A stretch of 27,758 nt of DNA from Nanobdellota archaeon (GTDB taxonomy: Archaea; Nanoarchaeota; Nanoarchaeia; Woesearchaeales; GW2011-AR9), in contig NZBF01000017.1 of the NCBI GenBank assembly GCA_002687775.1, positions 1-27,758 of the forward strand, given 5' to 3'. The notes under the pieces were generated by a model. The model was not told the origin of the DNA. It searched no databases and saw only the letters and a list, made by a program, of their open reading frames with translations. Positions within the stretch are counted from its first letter, which is position 1. Each line of letters begins with the position of its first letter. Made by a program: the position numbers and the translations under genes. Below are positions 1 to 7,689 of this stretch, piece after piece.

Positions 1-2
1 AA

Positions 3-800
3 AAAAAAGAAACAAGAAAAAGTGTTTCATTAGATCTGCAAAAAATGGATACACGACTGGCAAGTGCATTCATTGAAACAGCCTATGCGTTAGGACATGA
101 TCCTATTGAACTGGTTCATGGTAACCAATTAAAAAATTATCTTGGTGCAGATTCTGTAGAAACGAACCAATTTCTTCAAGATTTTGTCAATGAAAAGTGT
201 ATTGGATCAGAGATTATAGAACAAACAAGCAAGCGAACGGTGTTAAAAGACCTAGGAGGAGGAGTTGATGAGGAATCAATTGATAATGTTTTTCAGCGTG
301 TATTGTTTATCATGAAGATGATGTCACAAGATGTTCTTTCTGCATTACAAGCCGGAGATAGACAACACTTACAGTCACAACATTTGAAAACAAAGAATAT
401 AAGCAAATTACTTCTTTATTATGCCCGAGTTTTAAACACTAGTAAGTTGAGTACGAACACTATTCGCATACGGAACAGTATGCTTGCCTATTTACGATTT
501 ATGAACAGCACATACAAAGTTCTGATACGAGAAACACTACGAACAAAGAAATTTTATTCAAAAAATAGCGTTGCTTTATTTTCAAATGTGACCACTCACA
601 TCCACGATATGATTTCTTTATTGCTTAAATTTAATGAAGAACGAGCAATAGAATTTATTGACAAGCGTGAACAAACGTGGAAAAACATTTACACATTTAA
701 ACCAGTGAAAGAGGATTACTTGCTTTATTCTCACCTAGGGGCATTAATGGGATCAACGTGGTTTGTGGCAAAACATCAAATTGCTTTGCATAATAATTAA
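3..800 (+). CDS. PhoU-like domain protein, 5' partial
   Basis: The frame is open to the left edge of the window, so the gene probably starts outside it; the first in-window ATG is at 45. The protein is predicted all-helical. It resembles the AbrB-PhoU protein at 22734-23684. Both share the segment E-(I/V)-(I/M)-E-Q-T-S-K-R followed by a short K-D motif and a helix starting after an acidic loop, and the residues before ATG 45 (SLDLQKMDTRLASAF) align with ITIDVNGKSIRQIQREI there. By analogy, the missing N-terminus probably holds a SpoVT/AbrB DNA-binding domain. PhoU-fold proteins are known from phosphate signalling, but in DPANN archaea the role of AbrB-PhoU proteins is unclear. Its 3' end overlaps the convergent HAD gene by 4 bp. 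The family call is fairly sure; the function is not. Confidence 0.7.
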   Translation, partial: KKETRKSVSLDLQKMDTRLASAFIETAYALGHDPIELVHGNQLKNYLGADSVETNQFLQDFVNEKCIGSEIIEQTSKRTVLKDLGGGVDEESIDNVFQRVLFIMKMMSQDVLSALQAGDRQHLQSQHLKTKNISKLLLYYARVLNTSKLSTNTIRIRNSMLAYLRFMNSTYKVLIRETLRTKKFYSKNSVALFSNVTTHIHDMISLLLKFNEERAIEFIDKREQTWKNIYTFKPVKEDYLLYSHLGALMGSTWFVAKHQIALHNN

Positions 801-1450
801 ACTCGGTCAGCAAGTTGGTCTAACGTTTCTAATTGATGTGTATCTGGCAGAAATCCAATATCTTCTTCATCTTCATAAAAACAAGCAAAAGTAGTTATGC
901 CTAAATAATGAGCTCCTGCAATTTCATCATAACTATGGCCAATGAAAGCACAGTTTTCCCTTTCTATACCATACGTTTCAAAGACGTAATCGAAAATTTC
1001 TTGAGATGGTTTCATGTGACCTACTTCTTTTGAAGACACAATTCCAGAAATATGTGGAAAGATACCAACTTTCCTAAACGTTTCTTCAGCACGTTCCAAC
1101 GGTAGACTATAATCAGTCACTACGTACACATCTTTTCCATCTGCTTGAAGTGCTTGCAGCATTTCAATCGCTCCTGGCATAACTCTTGTTTGCCTGTTTA
1201 ATTCGTGATTCCATGCAATGAATTCCTCGCACCCTTCAAGTTGAAGGTGGTCAAAAAGTTCTGTCATGGCATCTTCATAATGATAATCTGGATCTGTGTA
1301 GGACCGGTAGCGAAATTGCTTGTACGTAGCAATCAGCTCTTCTTTACCCATATCTATTTTATCTTTTACAAATTCATAGAAATTCTTTTTCGTGTATGCA
1401 GGCGAGTCAATAAGTAACCCGAATGCATCCGCAATAATTACGTCAATCAT
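797..1450 (-). CDS. HAD-superfamily hydrolase
   Basis: This is a 217-residue haloacid dehalogenase-fold protein, probably a small-molecule phosphatase or dehalogenase-like enzyme in the cytoplasm. Motif I is D8-A-F10-G, so the nucleophile is kept but the usual second aspartate is Phe, similar to the DAYGT form of 2-haloacid dehalogenases. Motif II is VVTDYS (T112), motif III is the lysine in MKPS (K147), and motif IV is F-I-G-H-S-Y-D-E-I-A-G-A with His in place of the first Asp but D175 present. Residues 15-90 form the helical cap. A TATA box 27 bp upstream of the ATG supports a leaderless start. The loss of the second Asp in motif I makes a classical phosphatase less likely. The substrate cannot be told from sequence. 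Confidence 0.8.
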   Translation of the reverse strand: MIDVIIADAFGLLIDSPAYTKKNFYEFVKDKIDMGKEELIATYKQFRYRSYTDPDYHYEDAMTELFDHLQLEGCEEFIAWNHELNRQTRVMPGAIEMLQALQADGKDVYVVTDYSLPLERAEETFRKVGIFPHISGIVSSKEVGHMKPSQEIFDYVFETYGIERENCAFIGHSYDEIAGAHYLGITTFACFYEDEEDIGFLPDTHQLETLDQLADRV

Positions 1451-1471
1451 AATTTTTCTATTTCTTGATGA

Positions 1472-1482
1472 GTATTTAAAAC
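1472..1482 (-). promoter_or_regulatory. TATA box of the HAD hydrolase gene
   Basis: On the minus strand this reads GTTTTAAATAC, centred about 27 bp before the ATG at 1450, which predicts a leaderless transcript. Confidence 0.5.
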
Positions 1483-1499
1483 GAATTCTTAAGAAGTAT

Positions 1500-3269
1500 C
1501 TACTTCACTACTTTTAGTCCTTCGCTCCATGGTCTATATTCACGAATTTCGAAATTGGTCACTCCATTTGTTGCTTTGAGAATATGAACATTGTACAGGT
1601 GCAGACCAGAATCATCCGATGCTGTGTACTTATTATCTTGGTCAAAAATTTCGATAGGTTGGTCCCGAAGGTAGGTTTTCTCGCCATCCGAAAGGGTCAC
1701 TGTCCATGTATCATTGTCCTGCACTTTGAACAGATGTTGTAGATTTTGATAGATAAATACTGATTCACTTCCTGGATTATTTGTAATTTGCTGTGGGAGT
1801 GAATGACTACTGTACATTCGTTCTTCTGTGGATTCAATGAAATCTCCAGCCCTAAGTATCTCTTCTGATGATAGGTGTACTTTTTGTGCTGGGTTTTGCA
1901 GAAAATTGACGGTTCGGTCGTACATATCAGAGCCAAGAGTACCCAAAGAAATACTAGCAAAAAGTAAGGGAATTACTCCATTGTTCACAAATTTTGAATG
2001 CATGCGTTGTGGCCAAGGGAGAGATCGTTCTGCGCTGGTTGCATAACCACGGGCCAATGCTGATGCTCTTTGACTAAAATGACCTTTATACGCATAAAAT
2101 GCAGTTGCAACAATCGTGTGAACTGCAGCACTTTGCAATGTATCCATGGTCAATCCGCTTCCAACTAAATAATCAAACATAGCTGTACCAGCACCCCATG
2201 TAGCTGCCACAACGGCGGCCATGCCAGAAAGACGACTCTTCAGATTCATTTTTGTAATTTCACGTTCAACGTCAGGTGAAAGAGATTTCTTTTTCTTGCT
2301 TCTTTTTGGTCCGTTAGTGCTGGCTTCTCGTACTTCTTCCGGCTGCATAACTATTTTGTATAATGTAATATCTTCAACTGGAAATTGCGGGTCATCATCT
2401 TCTTGCACTAATTCTGCAAGAGCTCTCGCATAATACGCCGGCCATAACTCAGGGAGGTGATAGGCTGCTGCAATTGGATGTATATTTCCATCAGAGAAGA
2501 ATTCATCAATTTCTGAACCACGAGGATGGTCAAGGTGAAGCCTTGCGATATCCCTATCAGGGTCTTTTTCGTAGTCACTCATCCAATTAATAATCCGAGC
2601 TGGTCCATGTGCTCGAATTGGTTCTTTAAGCTGAGCAAGTACAGAAGCGTCAAGAGATGATGGCTCAACTTGAACTAGTTGTTCATTCACTCGAAGTAAT
2701 TTTGCATGCTCATAATTTGGATCTCCACTTAGTCCCCTTTGAGTTTGTATAATCTCTGCAGAATGAGCGAAATAGGCCGGCCAAAGATCTTTTACTTTTT
2801 TCCACGGAATTTCATCCAAATCAAGCAACGCTTTTCTTACCAAATACGCCGTTTCTCCATAACTATTTTTCAAAATGAATTCCGTAGGATTCTCTTTGTA
2901 TTTTTCAAGTTCTTTCATGGAAAAACCTTCGCCAAGTTCCTCCAAAATGGCCTCAATTACTGCTTGTATCCCTTCGGGATGCAGGACTACAGATTCCAAA
3001 TTTCTGGCTTGCTGTCTGACGGGAGATTTTGCCTGTTGAGGTGCCGGGTTTCCCAAATCTGTCATCAACAAATTTGTTAATTCTGTCGCACCGACACCGG
3101 CAGAAGATAAAGATCCCAACTCAATCCGATCTTTCACTTCAACCAATGAACATGACCCTTCAAAAATTTTAAGGTTAATGTAAGACATTGCCTCATTGAA
3201 TTCGTCAGAGCTGTGCTTCCTTGCTAAGGAATAATATTCATCTGCTACTTTCTTTGCGTCATCAGTCAT
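1500..3269 (-). CDS. Hypothetical membrane protein with internal repeat
   Basis: I do not recognise this 589-residue protein. The N-terminal 310 residues look soluble and helical and seem to hold two related modules: D-L-W-P-A-Y-F-A at about 162-169 and E-L-W-P-A-Y-Y-A at about 274-281 end comparable helical stretches. A basic run (KRSKKKK, about 322-328) precedes hydrophobic segments at about 346-369, 379-394 and 430-446. The last 130 residues are polar and probably form a beta-rich domain (about 505-585). Its start overlaps the stop of the 461-residue gene by 4 bp (ATGA), so it is the third gene of an operon with 4655-5101 and 3266-4651. A membrane-anchored partner of the kinase-like protein is a possible role, inferred only from the operon. 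Confidence 0.7.
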   Translation of the reverse strand: MTDDAKKVADEYYSLARKHSSDEFNEAMSYINLKIFEGSCSLVEVKDRIELGSLSSAGVGATELTNLLMTDLGNPAPQQAKSPVRQQARNLESVVLHPEGIQAVIEAILEELGEGFSMKELEKYKENPTEFILKNSYGETAYLVRKALLDLDEIPWKKVKDLWPAYFAHSAEIIQTQRGLSGDPNYEHAKLLRVNEQLVQVEPSSLDASVLAQLKEPIRAHGPARIINWMSDYEKDPDRDIARLHLDHPRGSEIDEFFSDGNIHPIAAAYHLPELWPAYYARALAELVQEDDDPQFPVEDITLYKIVMQPEEVREASTNGPKRSKKKKSLSPDVEREITKMNLKSRLSGMAAVVAATWGAGTAMFDYLVGSGLTMDTLQSAAVHTIVATAFYAYKGHFSQRASALARGYATSAERSLPWPQRMHSKFVNNGVIPLLFASISLGTLGSDMYDRTVNFLQNPAQKVHLSSEEILRAGDFIESTEERMYSSHSLPQQITNNPGSESVFIYQNLQHLFKVQDNDTWTVTLSDGEKTYLRDQPIEIFDQDNKYTASDDSGLHLYNVHILKATNGVTNFEIREYRPWSEGLKVVK

Positions 3270-4651
3270 TGTAACATCCTCGATCGTAAATATTGTGAAG
3301 TGTTGTCAGCCATTGGCTGCAACATGAAATGATAATCATCCAAAAAAGTTTGTTCGTCAAAAGGTTCCATTGGTAGATCTAAACCCAACTTTGTTATTTC
3401 GCCTCTGACATAAGAACAGTAAGGACCCAAAACGCTTTTTATGGCTTTACTTCCCAATTCTGCCGTTTGAAACAATTTGAAACAATCCCACTGCAAGGGT
3501 GCATACTTTGAACTGAAGTCATGCAATTCCAATTCAGATAGATCAGCACTTCGCCTAAACACATTCATTACGGTAAGATCACCCCAAGTGGGAACGTGCG
3601 GCAACCTAGCCATTCTGCGAGCAGTTTGATTTCGGAACATATCTACTGCCCTATTAACAGTTTTGTCATTTAACATCACCGCTAGAACATTTCTCTTCTC
3701 ATCTTTAGATATATCATTGAATTTTCTTCCACGTGCGGCAAAATATCCACGAAGCAAAGTATTACCGATAAATCTATTTACATAATATTCCTCGAGCTGC
3801 TCCGGATTCTTTTTTACATTTTCAACAGCAGCAAGAATTCCCTCATAATGTTGTTCGTTTGTTCCAGAAACAGTTGTTTTGCCCTGCCTGTATGCTTCCA
3901 GTCCCAAACTAATATGAGCTGCCTTCTTGAGAACATCAAGAACAAATGGAACTTTGTCGTTATCAAGCGCAAGTACGATGTTTGAAAAATCTCCAGGGTA
4001 GTGCTTCAACATGACTACACGAGAACGTTCTGCATCTTCAACAATGGTCCCGGCTACATCAGGAAAAATATGTTGCGCATGGTATTGTGCTTTTGCTTGC
4101 AGAACTTGGGTATCCACCGTACCCCGCACTGGTTTAGGAAGGCTTTTTGCAACGACTGAAAAGGATGGCAAATCCTTTTTCAAACCAGTTTCAGGGAGAG
4201 GTGGCAGGTAAAATGTTAACTGATGGATGGCACCTCCCTCGTCTACTGTCAGACAGTTGGCATCCACTAAAGATTCCTCCCGCCAAGGCCAATTAGCCCC
4301 ATCTCCACCAGCCTGCAACATCGCTGCTTTGTACCGCTTTATATTTTCCATCCACATCCCACGTGCGGCACGAGGTAAATCCTGGCAAACTCGACGCACT
4401 TCTTCTTCGACAACTTTATTGAAAGCAATAGAATAACTTTCGCGAAATTGTTCTTGAGATCCAAGTTCATGCATCATTCGAAATCTTTGTTGAGCTTCTC
4501 CCTCTTCCCAATTATGACGTTTGGGATTTGTTCCGTTCCAAATTACCGCTTTGGCTAATTCAAAATCTCGCTGCGCCTGTTCAAATGCATCATTAATTAT
4601 TCCTTCTTCACGTAAACTAGTAAGAGTTAGCAGTATGTCTTCAAGTGCCAT
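3266..4651 (-). CDS. Divergent APH/kinase-like protein
   Basis: This 461-residue protein has no obvious close family, but its C-terminal half carries a degenerate aminoglycoside phosphotransferase/choline kinase-type core. Residues 355-365 (T-W-G-D-L-T-V-M-N-V-F) match the H-G-D-x4-N catalytic loop with Trp in place of His; D358 and N363 are kept. H-D-F-S at 377-380 provides the metal-binding Asp (D378), 15 residues after the Asn. V-V-A-K169 near 166-169 could be the ATP-binding lysine. The same loop is canonical (HGDLGPQNIF) in the unrelated-looking kinase at 23764-25155. A long helical N-terminus of about 130 residues precedes the kinase-like part. It is the middle gene of a three-gene operon: 3 bp separate it from the upstream gene and it overlaps the next by 4 bp. 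Activity and substrate are unknown; it could be an active small-molecule kinase or a pseudokinase. Confidence 0.7.
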   Translation of the reverse strand: MALEDILLTLTSLREEGIINDAFEQAQRDFELAKAVIWNGTNPKRHNWEEGEAQQRFRMMHELGSQEQFRESYSIAFNKVVEEEVRRVCQDLPRAARGMWMENIKRYKAAMLQAGGDGANWPWREESLVDANCLTVDEGGAIHQLTFYLPPLPETGLKKDLPSFSVVAKSLPKPVRGTVDTQVLQAKAQYHAQHIFPDVAGTIVEDAERSRVVMLKHYPGDFSNIVLALDNDKVPFVLDVLKKAAHISLGLEAYRQGKTTVSGTNEQHYEGILAAVENVKKNPEQLEEYYVNRFIGNTLLRGYFAARGRKFNDISKDEKRNVLAVMLNDKTVNRAVDMFRNQTARRMARLPHVPTWGDLTVMNVFRRSADLSELELHDFSSKYAPLQWDCFKLFQTAELGSKAIKSVLGPYCSYVRGEITKLGLDLPMEPFDEQTFLDDYHFMLQPMADNTSQYLRSRMLQ

Positions 4652-4654
4652 TTG

Positions 4655-5101
4655 TTACAGTAATGGATATTTTCTGTCATCAGGTAACCACACAAAAGGT
4701 TTGATTACTTTGCCCTGCGTCGTTACTACTGATTCACCAACATCTACTTCCTCTTCAATTATCGGAATGAACGCATAATCACCAAGGATTTTCGCGACAT
4801 TTGTTCCCATGCGACCCAAATTCCTTCTCCTCTCAGCTGAAAGTTCGCCCTCGTCAGTTAAACGATTTAAACAATTCAGTAACGCATTTCCATACCATGC
4901 CAGATAATCTTTCTTTGATTCAAAACTTGACATGAACGGATAGTCATCACATGGTGTTCCGCTAAACACTTCTTCCTTACATCGCGTGTAAGCTTTCAGG
5001 CGATTAATGTAATCGTCTTGAACTACCCACCTTTTGGGAATATCATCTATTTTCTCTAAGATTGTTTCAATATCCTTGTCGATTTTATAAAGTTTCCGCA
5101 T
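4655..5101 (-). CDS. Hypothetical protein, first gene of operon
   Basis: I do not recognise this 148-residue protein. It is polar and mostly helical for the first 110 residues, with no membrane segment, and ends with a short beta-like stretch (V-V-T-T-Q-G-K-V-I-K-P-F-V-W-L-P). It is the promoter-proximal member of the operon with the kinase-like and membrane proteins, ending 3 bp before the next ATG. An AT-rich element near 5141-5155 on the minus strand could be its TATA box. A 5-bp inverted repeat with a 7-nt gap (GAACA/TGTTC, 5118-5134) lies between the two and might be an operator, though it is short. Confidence 0.65.
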   Translation of the reverse strand: MRKLYKIDKDIETILEKIDDIPKRWVVQDDYINRLKAYTRCKEEVFSGTPCDDYPFMSSFESKKDYLAWYGNALLNCLNRLTDEGELSAERRRNLGRMGTNVAKILGDYAFIPIIEEEVDVGESVVTTQGKVIKPFVWLPDDRKYPLL

Positions 5102-5190
5102 ATTACCACTACAAGATGAACAAATAATATGTTCAAGTTACTAAAATAATAGTATGGAGAATCTTAACCATGTTTCTTAAGAAATATATG

Positions 5191-5478
5191 TTACAAGCCC
5201 ATCATTGCTCTGAGTTCTTCAGATGCTTGCCATGGCGGATCGAAGGTAATTTCAATATTAACTTTTTGTGCACCTTGCTGAGTGATTGCTTCTTCCAAAT
5301 CTTCAACCATCTGCGGACCGTACGGACAGAAAGGTGTGGTGAATGTTAAAAGGATAGTAACTGCATCGTCTTTTACCGTAATGTTGTAAATCAAACCTAG
5401 TGTCCATACATCAACACCCAGTTCAGGGTCTTCATACTTTTTGAATACATTTTCTATCAATAAATCTTTAGTCAACAT
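5191..5478 (-). CDS. sufT: SufT/MIP18-family (DUF59) Fe-S assembly factor
   Basis: This is a 95-residue single-domain protein of the MIP18/PaaD-like family. It shows the typical opening V-x-D-P-E-L-G-V-D-V-x-x-L-G-L-I-Y at about 15-31, and the hallmark T-T-P-F-C-P-Y-G-P-Q motif, with a conserved Cys in a loop after T-F. The C-terminal D-P-P-W is also characteristic. Family members help mature Fe-S proteins. It is the last gene of the suf operon, and its start overlaps the sufC stop by 7 bp, so translational coupling is likely. This placement supports a role in late Fe-S cluster delivery. Confidence 0.93.
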   Translation of the reverse strand: MLTKDLLIENVFKKYEDPELGVDVWTLGLIYNITVKDDAVTILLTFTTPFCPYGPQMVEDLEEAITQQGAQKVNIEITFDPPWQASEELRAMMGL

Positions 5479-6188
5479 GTTGCACCAAATCCATGTTCTT
5501 CAATGTGTTCTGCTAATTCAGGTCCGCCTTGCTTGACAATTTTCCCATCGTTCATAACGGTCACTTTATTTGGTTTGACAAATTGTAAAAATCGATTGTA
5601 GTGTGTGATAACTATCATTCCCATTTCTTTATTTTGATTGATACTTTCAGCAACTATTTTAATCGCATCAACGTCTAAACCAGAATCTGTTTCATCCAAT
5701 AATGCAAATGTTGGCTGCAACATCATCATTTGTAATATTTCAGCTTTCTTTCTTTCGCCACCTGAAAAGCTACCATTAAGAGGTCTTCGAGAAAAAGAAG
5801 GGTCAACTTGTAAAGTAGACATTTTTTCCTTCAATATGTTGTAGAAATCCATGACTGAATGTGGTTGTTCTCTTTTGGAATTTACAGCTGTGCGTAAGAA
5901 ATTTGTCATATTGATGCCAACTGACGTTGGATGTTGGAAGGAGAGGAATAAACCTAATTTTGCACGTTCATCTGGTTTACTGTGCGTGATATCTTTTCCA
6001 TCTAAGAGAATTTTACCTTTTGTAACCTTGTACTTAGGATGACCCATGATAGTTTTTGCTAACGTTGATTTCCCAGAACCATTTGGTCCCATTAATGCGT
6101 GTACTTTTCCTTTTTCAAATGTTAAAGAAATTCCCTTAATTATTTCTTTCCCATCCACTTCAACATGCAAATCTTGAATTTCTAGCAT
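5472..6188 (-). CDS. sufC: SufC, ABC-type ATPase of SUF Fe-S assembly
   Basis: SufC is the soluble ATPase that binds SufB-type scaffolds and powers Fe-S cluster assembly. The 238-residue protein has Walker A G-P-N-G-S-G-K-S-T at about 34-42, the ABC signature F-S-G-G-E-R-K-K, Walker B A-L-L-D-E-T-D-S-G-L-D and the switch His in V-I-T-H-Y. The frame extends 13 codons upstream, but those lie inside sufU and do not look like SufC. The ATG at 6188 begins M-L-E-I-Q-D-L-H, as family members do, and overlaps the sufU stop by 7 bp. sufC sits between sufU and sufT. Confidence 0.97.
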   Translation of the reverse strand: MLEIQDLHVEVDGKEIIKGISLTFEKGKVHALMGPNGSGKSTLAKTIMGHPKYKVTKGKILLDGKDITHSKPDERAKLGLFLSFQHPTSVGINMTNFLRTAVNSKREQPHSVMDFYNILKEKMSTLQVDPSFSRRPLNGSFSGGERKKAEILQMMMLQPTFALLDETDSGLDVDAIKIVAESINQNKEMGMIVITHYNRFLQFVKPNKVTVMNDGKIVKQGGPELAEHIEEHGFGATC

Positions 6189-6523
6189 AATGCACCTCGC
6201 AGTGCAAATAATGGTAATAATGCACACTTTCTTCTTGCATGGCTTATTGGAATTCCTAATAACTCGTAGACTTTTTCTTCAGTAATATTTTTCACATCTT
6301 CCATTGATTTTCCTTTCAAAAATTCAGTGAGCAGTGACGCAGATGCCTGACTAATAGCACATCCTTCTCCAGTGAATGTTACTTCTTTCTCATTCATAAA
6401 AATCGTAATGGTATCTCCGCAAAGAGGATTATGCTCTGCATGTGAATGCGTTGCATTACTCATTTCTTTCTTATTTCTTGGATTCTTGTAATGATCTACA
6501 ATATTTTCTTTATACATATTCAT
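6182..6523 (-). CDS. sufU: SufU-type scaffold/sulfur acceptor
   Basis: This 113-residue protein belongs to the SufU/IscU family. The three cysteines and the Asp are present: N-P-L-C35-G-D37, G-E-G-C55-A-I-S and R-R-K-C100-A-L-L. In SufU, which Bacillus-type systems use as a zinc-dependent sulfur acceptor for SufS, these residues bind zinc and take up persulfide. It is shorter than the Bacillus protein (147 residues). The C55-C100 spacing is 45 residues against about 62, so it lacks most of the insert that usually separates SufU from IscU. It overlaps sufS by 4 bp upstream and sufC by 7 bp downstream. Its gene position right after sufS fits a partner role. Confidence 0.93.
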   Translation of the reverse strand: MNMYKENIVDHYKNPRNKKEMSNATHSHAEHNPLCGDTITIFMNEKEVTFTGEGCAISQASASLLTEFLKGKSMEDVKNITEEKVYELLGIPISHARRKCALLPLFALRGALC

Positions 6524-7689
6524 GCGAACACCTCCTGCACTTGAGGAATGGTTTGGATTAGCTTGTCAATATCTTCCTTTGAGTTGTAGATTCCTAATGA
6601 GATTCTTGTTGTTCCTATTAATTGAAGTGCTTTCATTAATGGCATTGCGCAATGATGGCCACCTCGAACTGCAATGTTTTGTTTATCCAATATTTCAGCA
6701 GTATCATGTGGGTGGATGCCATCCAGAGTAAAAGAGAAAACAAGTCCTCTGTTGTTTGTTGGTCCTATGATGTTGAGATTTGGAATGTCTTTAAGTTTTT
6801 CTAAAGCGTAACTTGATAATTCGTTTTCTTTTTCTTTTATTTTTTCAATTCCCAATTCTTCCAAGTATTTGACAGCTGCAGCAAATCCAATAGCTCCTGC
6901 AATGTTTGGTGTTCCTGCTTCAAATTTCAATGGTGAATTTGTGAATGATGAGTTTTCTTTTGTTACTTGGTTAATCATTCCACCACCGAAAACTGATGGA
7001 TTCATGGTTTCTAGCAATTCTTTCTTTCCATATAATGCTCCAATACCTGTTGGTCCGTACATTTTATGCGCGGAGAAAGCTAAGAAGTCACAATCTAATT
7101 CTTTCACATCTATTGGTAAATGAGCAACAGATTGAGCAGCGTCTACTACAAATAATGCGTTTACTTCATGAGCTAATTGTGCCAATTCTTTAATTGGATT
7201 GATTGTTCCTAAAACATTTGACATGTGAGTAACTGCAATGACTTTTGTTTTTTCCGTGATTAATTCCTTCGCTTTGTCCATGTCTAATTCATAATCTTTG
7301 AGGGGAATGAATTTGACAGTGCACCTTTTAACTTTCGCAACTTCTTGCCATGGCACAATGTTTGAATGGTGTTCCATTTCGGTTAACAGAATTTCATCGC
7401 CTTCTTTTAATGGAATCATTCTTGCAAGCATGTTCAAACTTTGTGTAGTTCCGCTGGTGAAAATAAGTTCGTCTTCATCCGCATTAATGAAAGAAGCAAC
7501 CGTTTTCCTAGCATTTTGATATGCTCTCGTTGCATTGTCAGACAATTTGTAAATACCTCGATGAACATTCGCATTCATTGTTTTGTAGAAATTATTAATT
7601 ACTTGAATTACTTGATTTGGTTTCTGTGTTGTTGAACTGTTATCTAGATAAACTAATCCAGAGTTCAATAATGGGAAATCAGATTTCAT
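6520..7689 (-). CDS. sufS: SufS, group II cysteine desulfurase
   Basis: SufS is a PLP enzyme that removes sulfur from L-cysteine and passes persulfide to SufU. The 389-residue protein is full length. It starts with the N-terminal L-V-Y-L-D-N-S-S-T-T-Q-K-P motif, has the PLP-stacking H107-H108 region (E-M-E-H-H-S-N), the PLP-binding Asp in V-V-D-A-A-Q-S, the Schiff-base lysine K209 in S-A-H-K-M-Y-G-P, and the catalytic C347 in R-G-G-H-H-C-A-M-P. The short loop around the Cys is the group II type. The start overlaps the sufB stop by 4 bp and its stop overlaps the sufU start by 4 bp. Confidence 0.97.
   Translation of the reverse strand: MKSDFPLLNSGLVYLDNSSTTQKPNQVIQVINNFYKTMNANVHRGIYKLSDNATRAYQNARKTVASFINADEDELIFTSGTTQSLNMLARMIPLKEGDEILLTEMEHHSNIVPWQEVAKVKRCTVKFIPLKDYELDMDKAKELITEKTKVIAVTHMSNVLGTINPIKELAQLAHEVNALFVVDAAQSVAHLPIDVKELDCDFLAFSAHKMYGPTGIGALYGKKELLETMNPSVFGGGMINQVTKENSSFTNSPLKFEAGTPNIAGAIGFAAAVKYLEELGIEKIKEKENELSSYALEKLKDIPNLNIIGPTNNRGLVFSFTLDGIHPHDTAEILDKQNIAVRGGHHCAMPLMKALQLIGTTRISLGIYNSKEDIDKLIQTIPQVQEVFA

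Noticed and set aside
1205..1417. Plus-strand frame inside the HAD gene
   Set aside because: It is fully covered by a gene with clear family motifs; no promoter or family match supports it.
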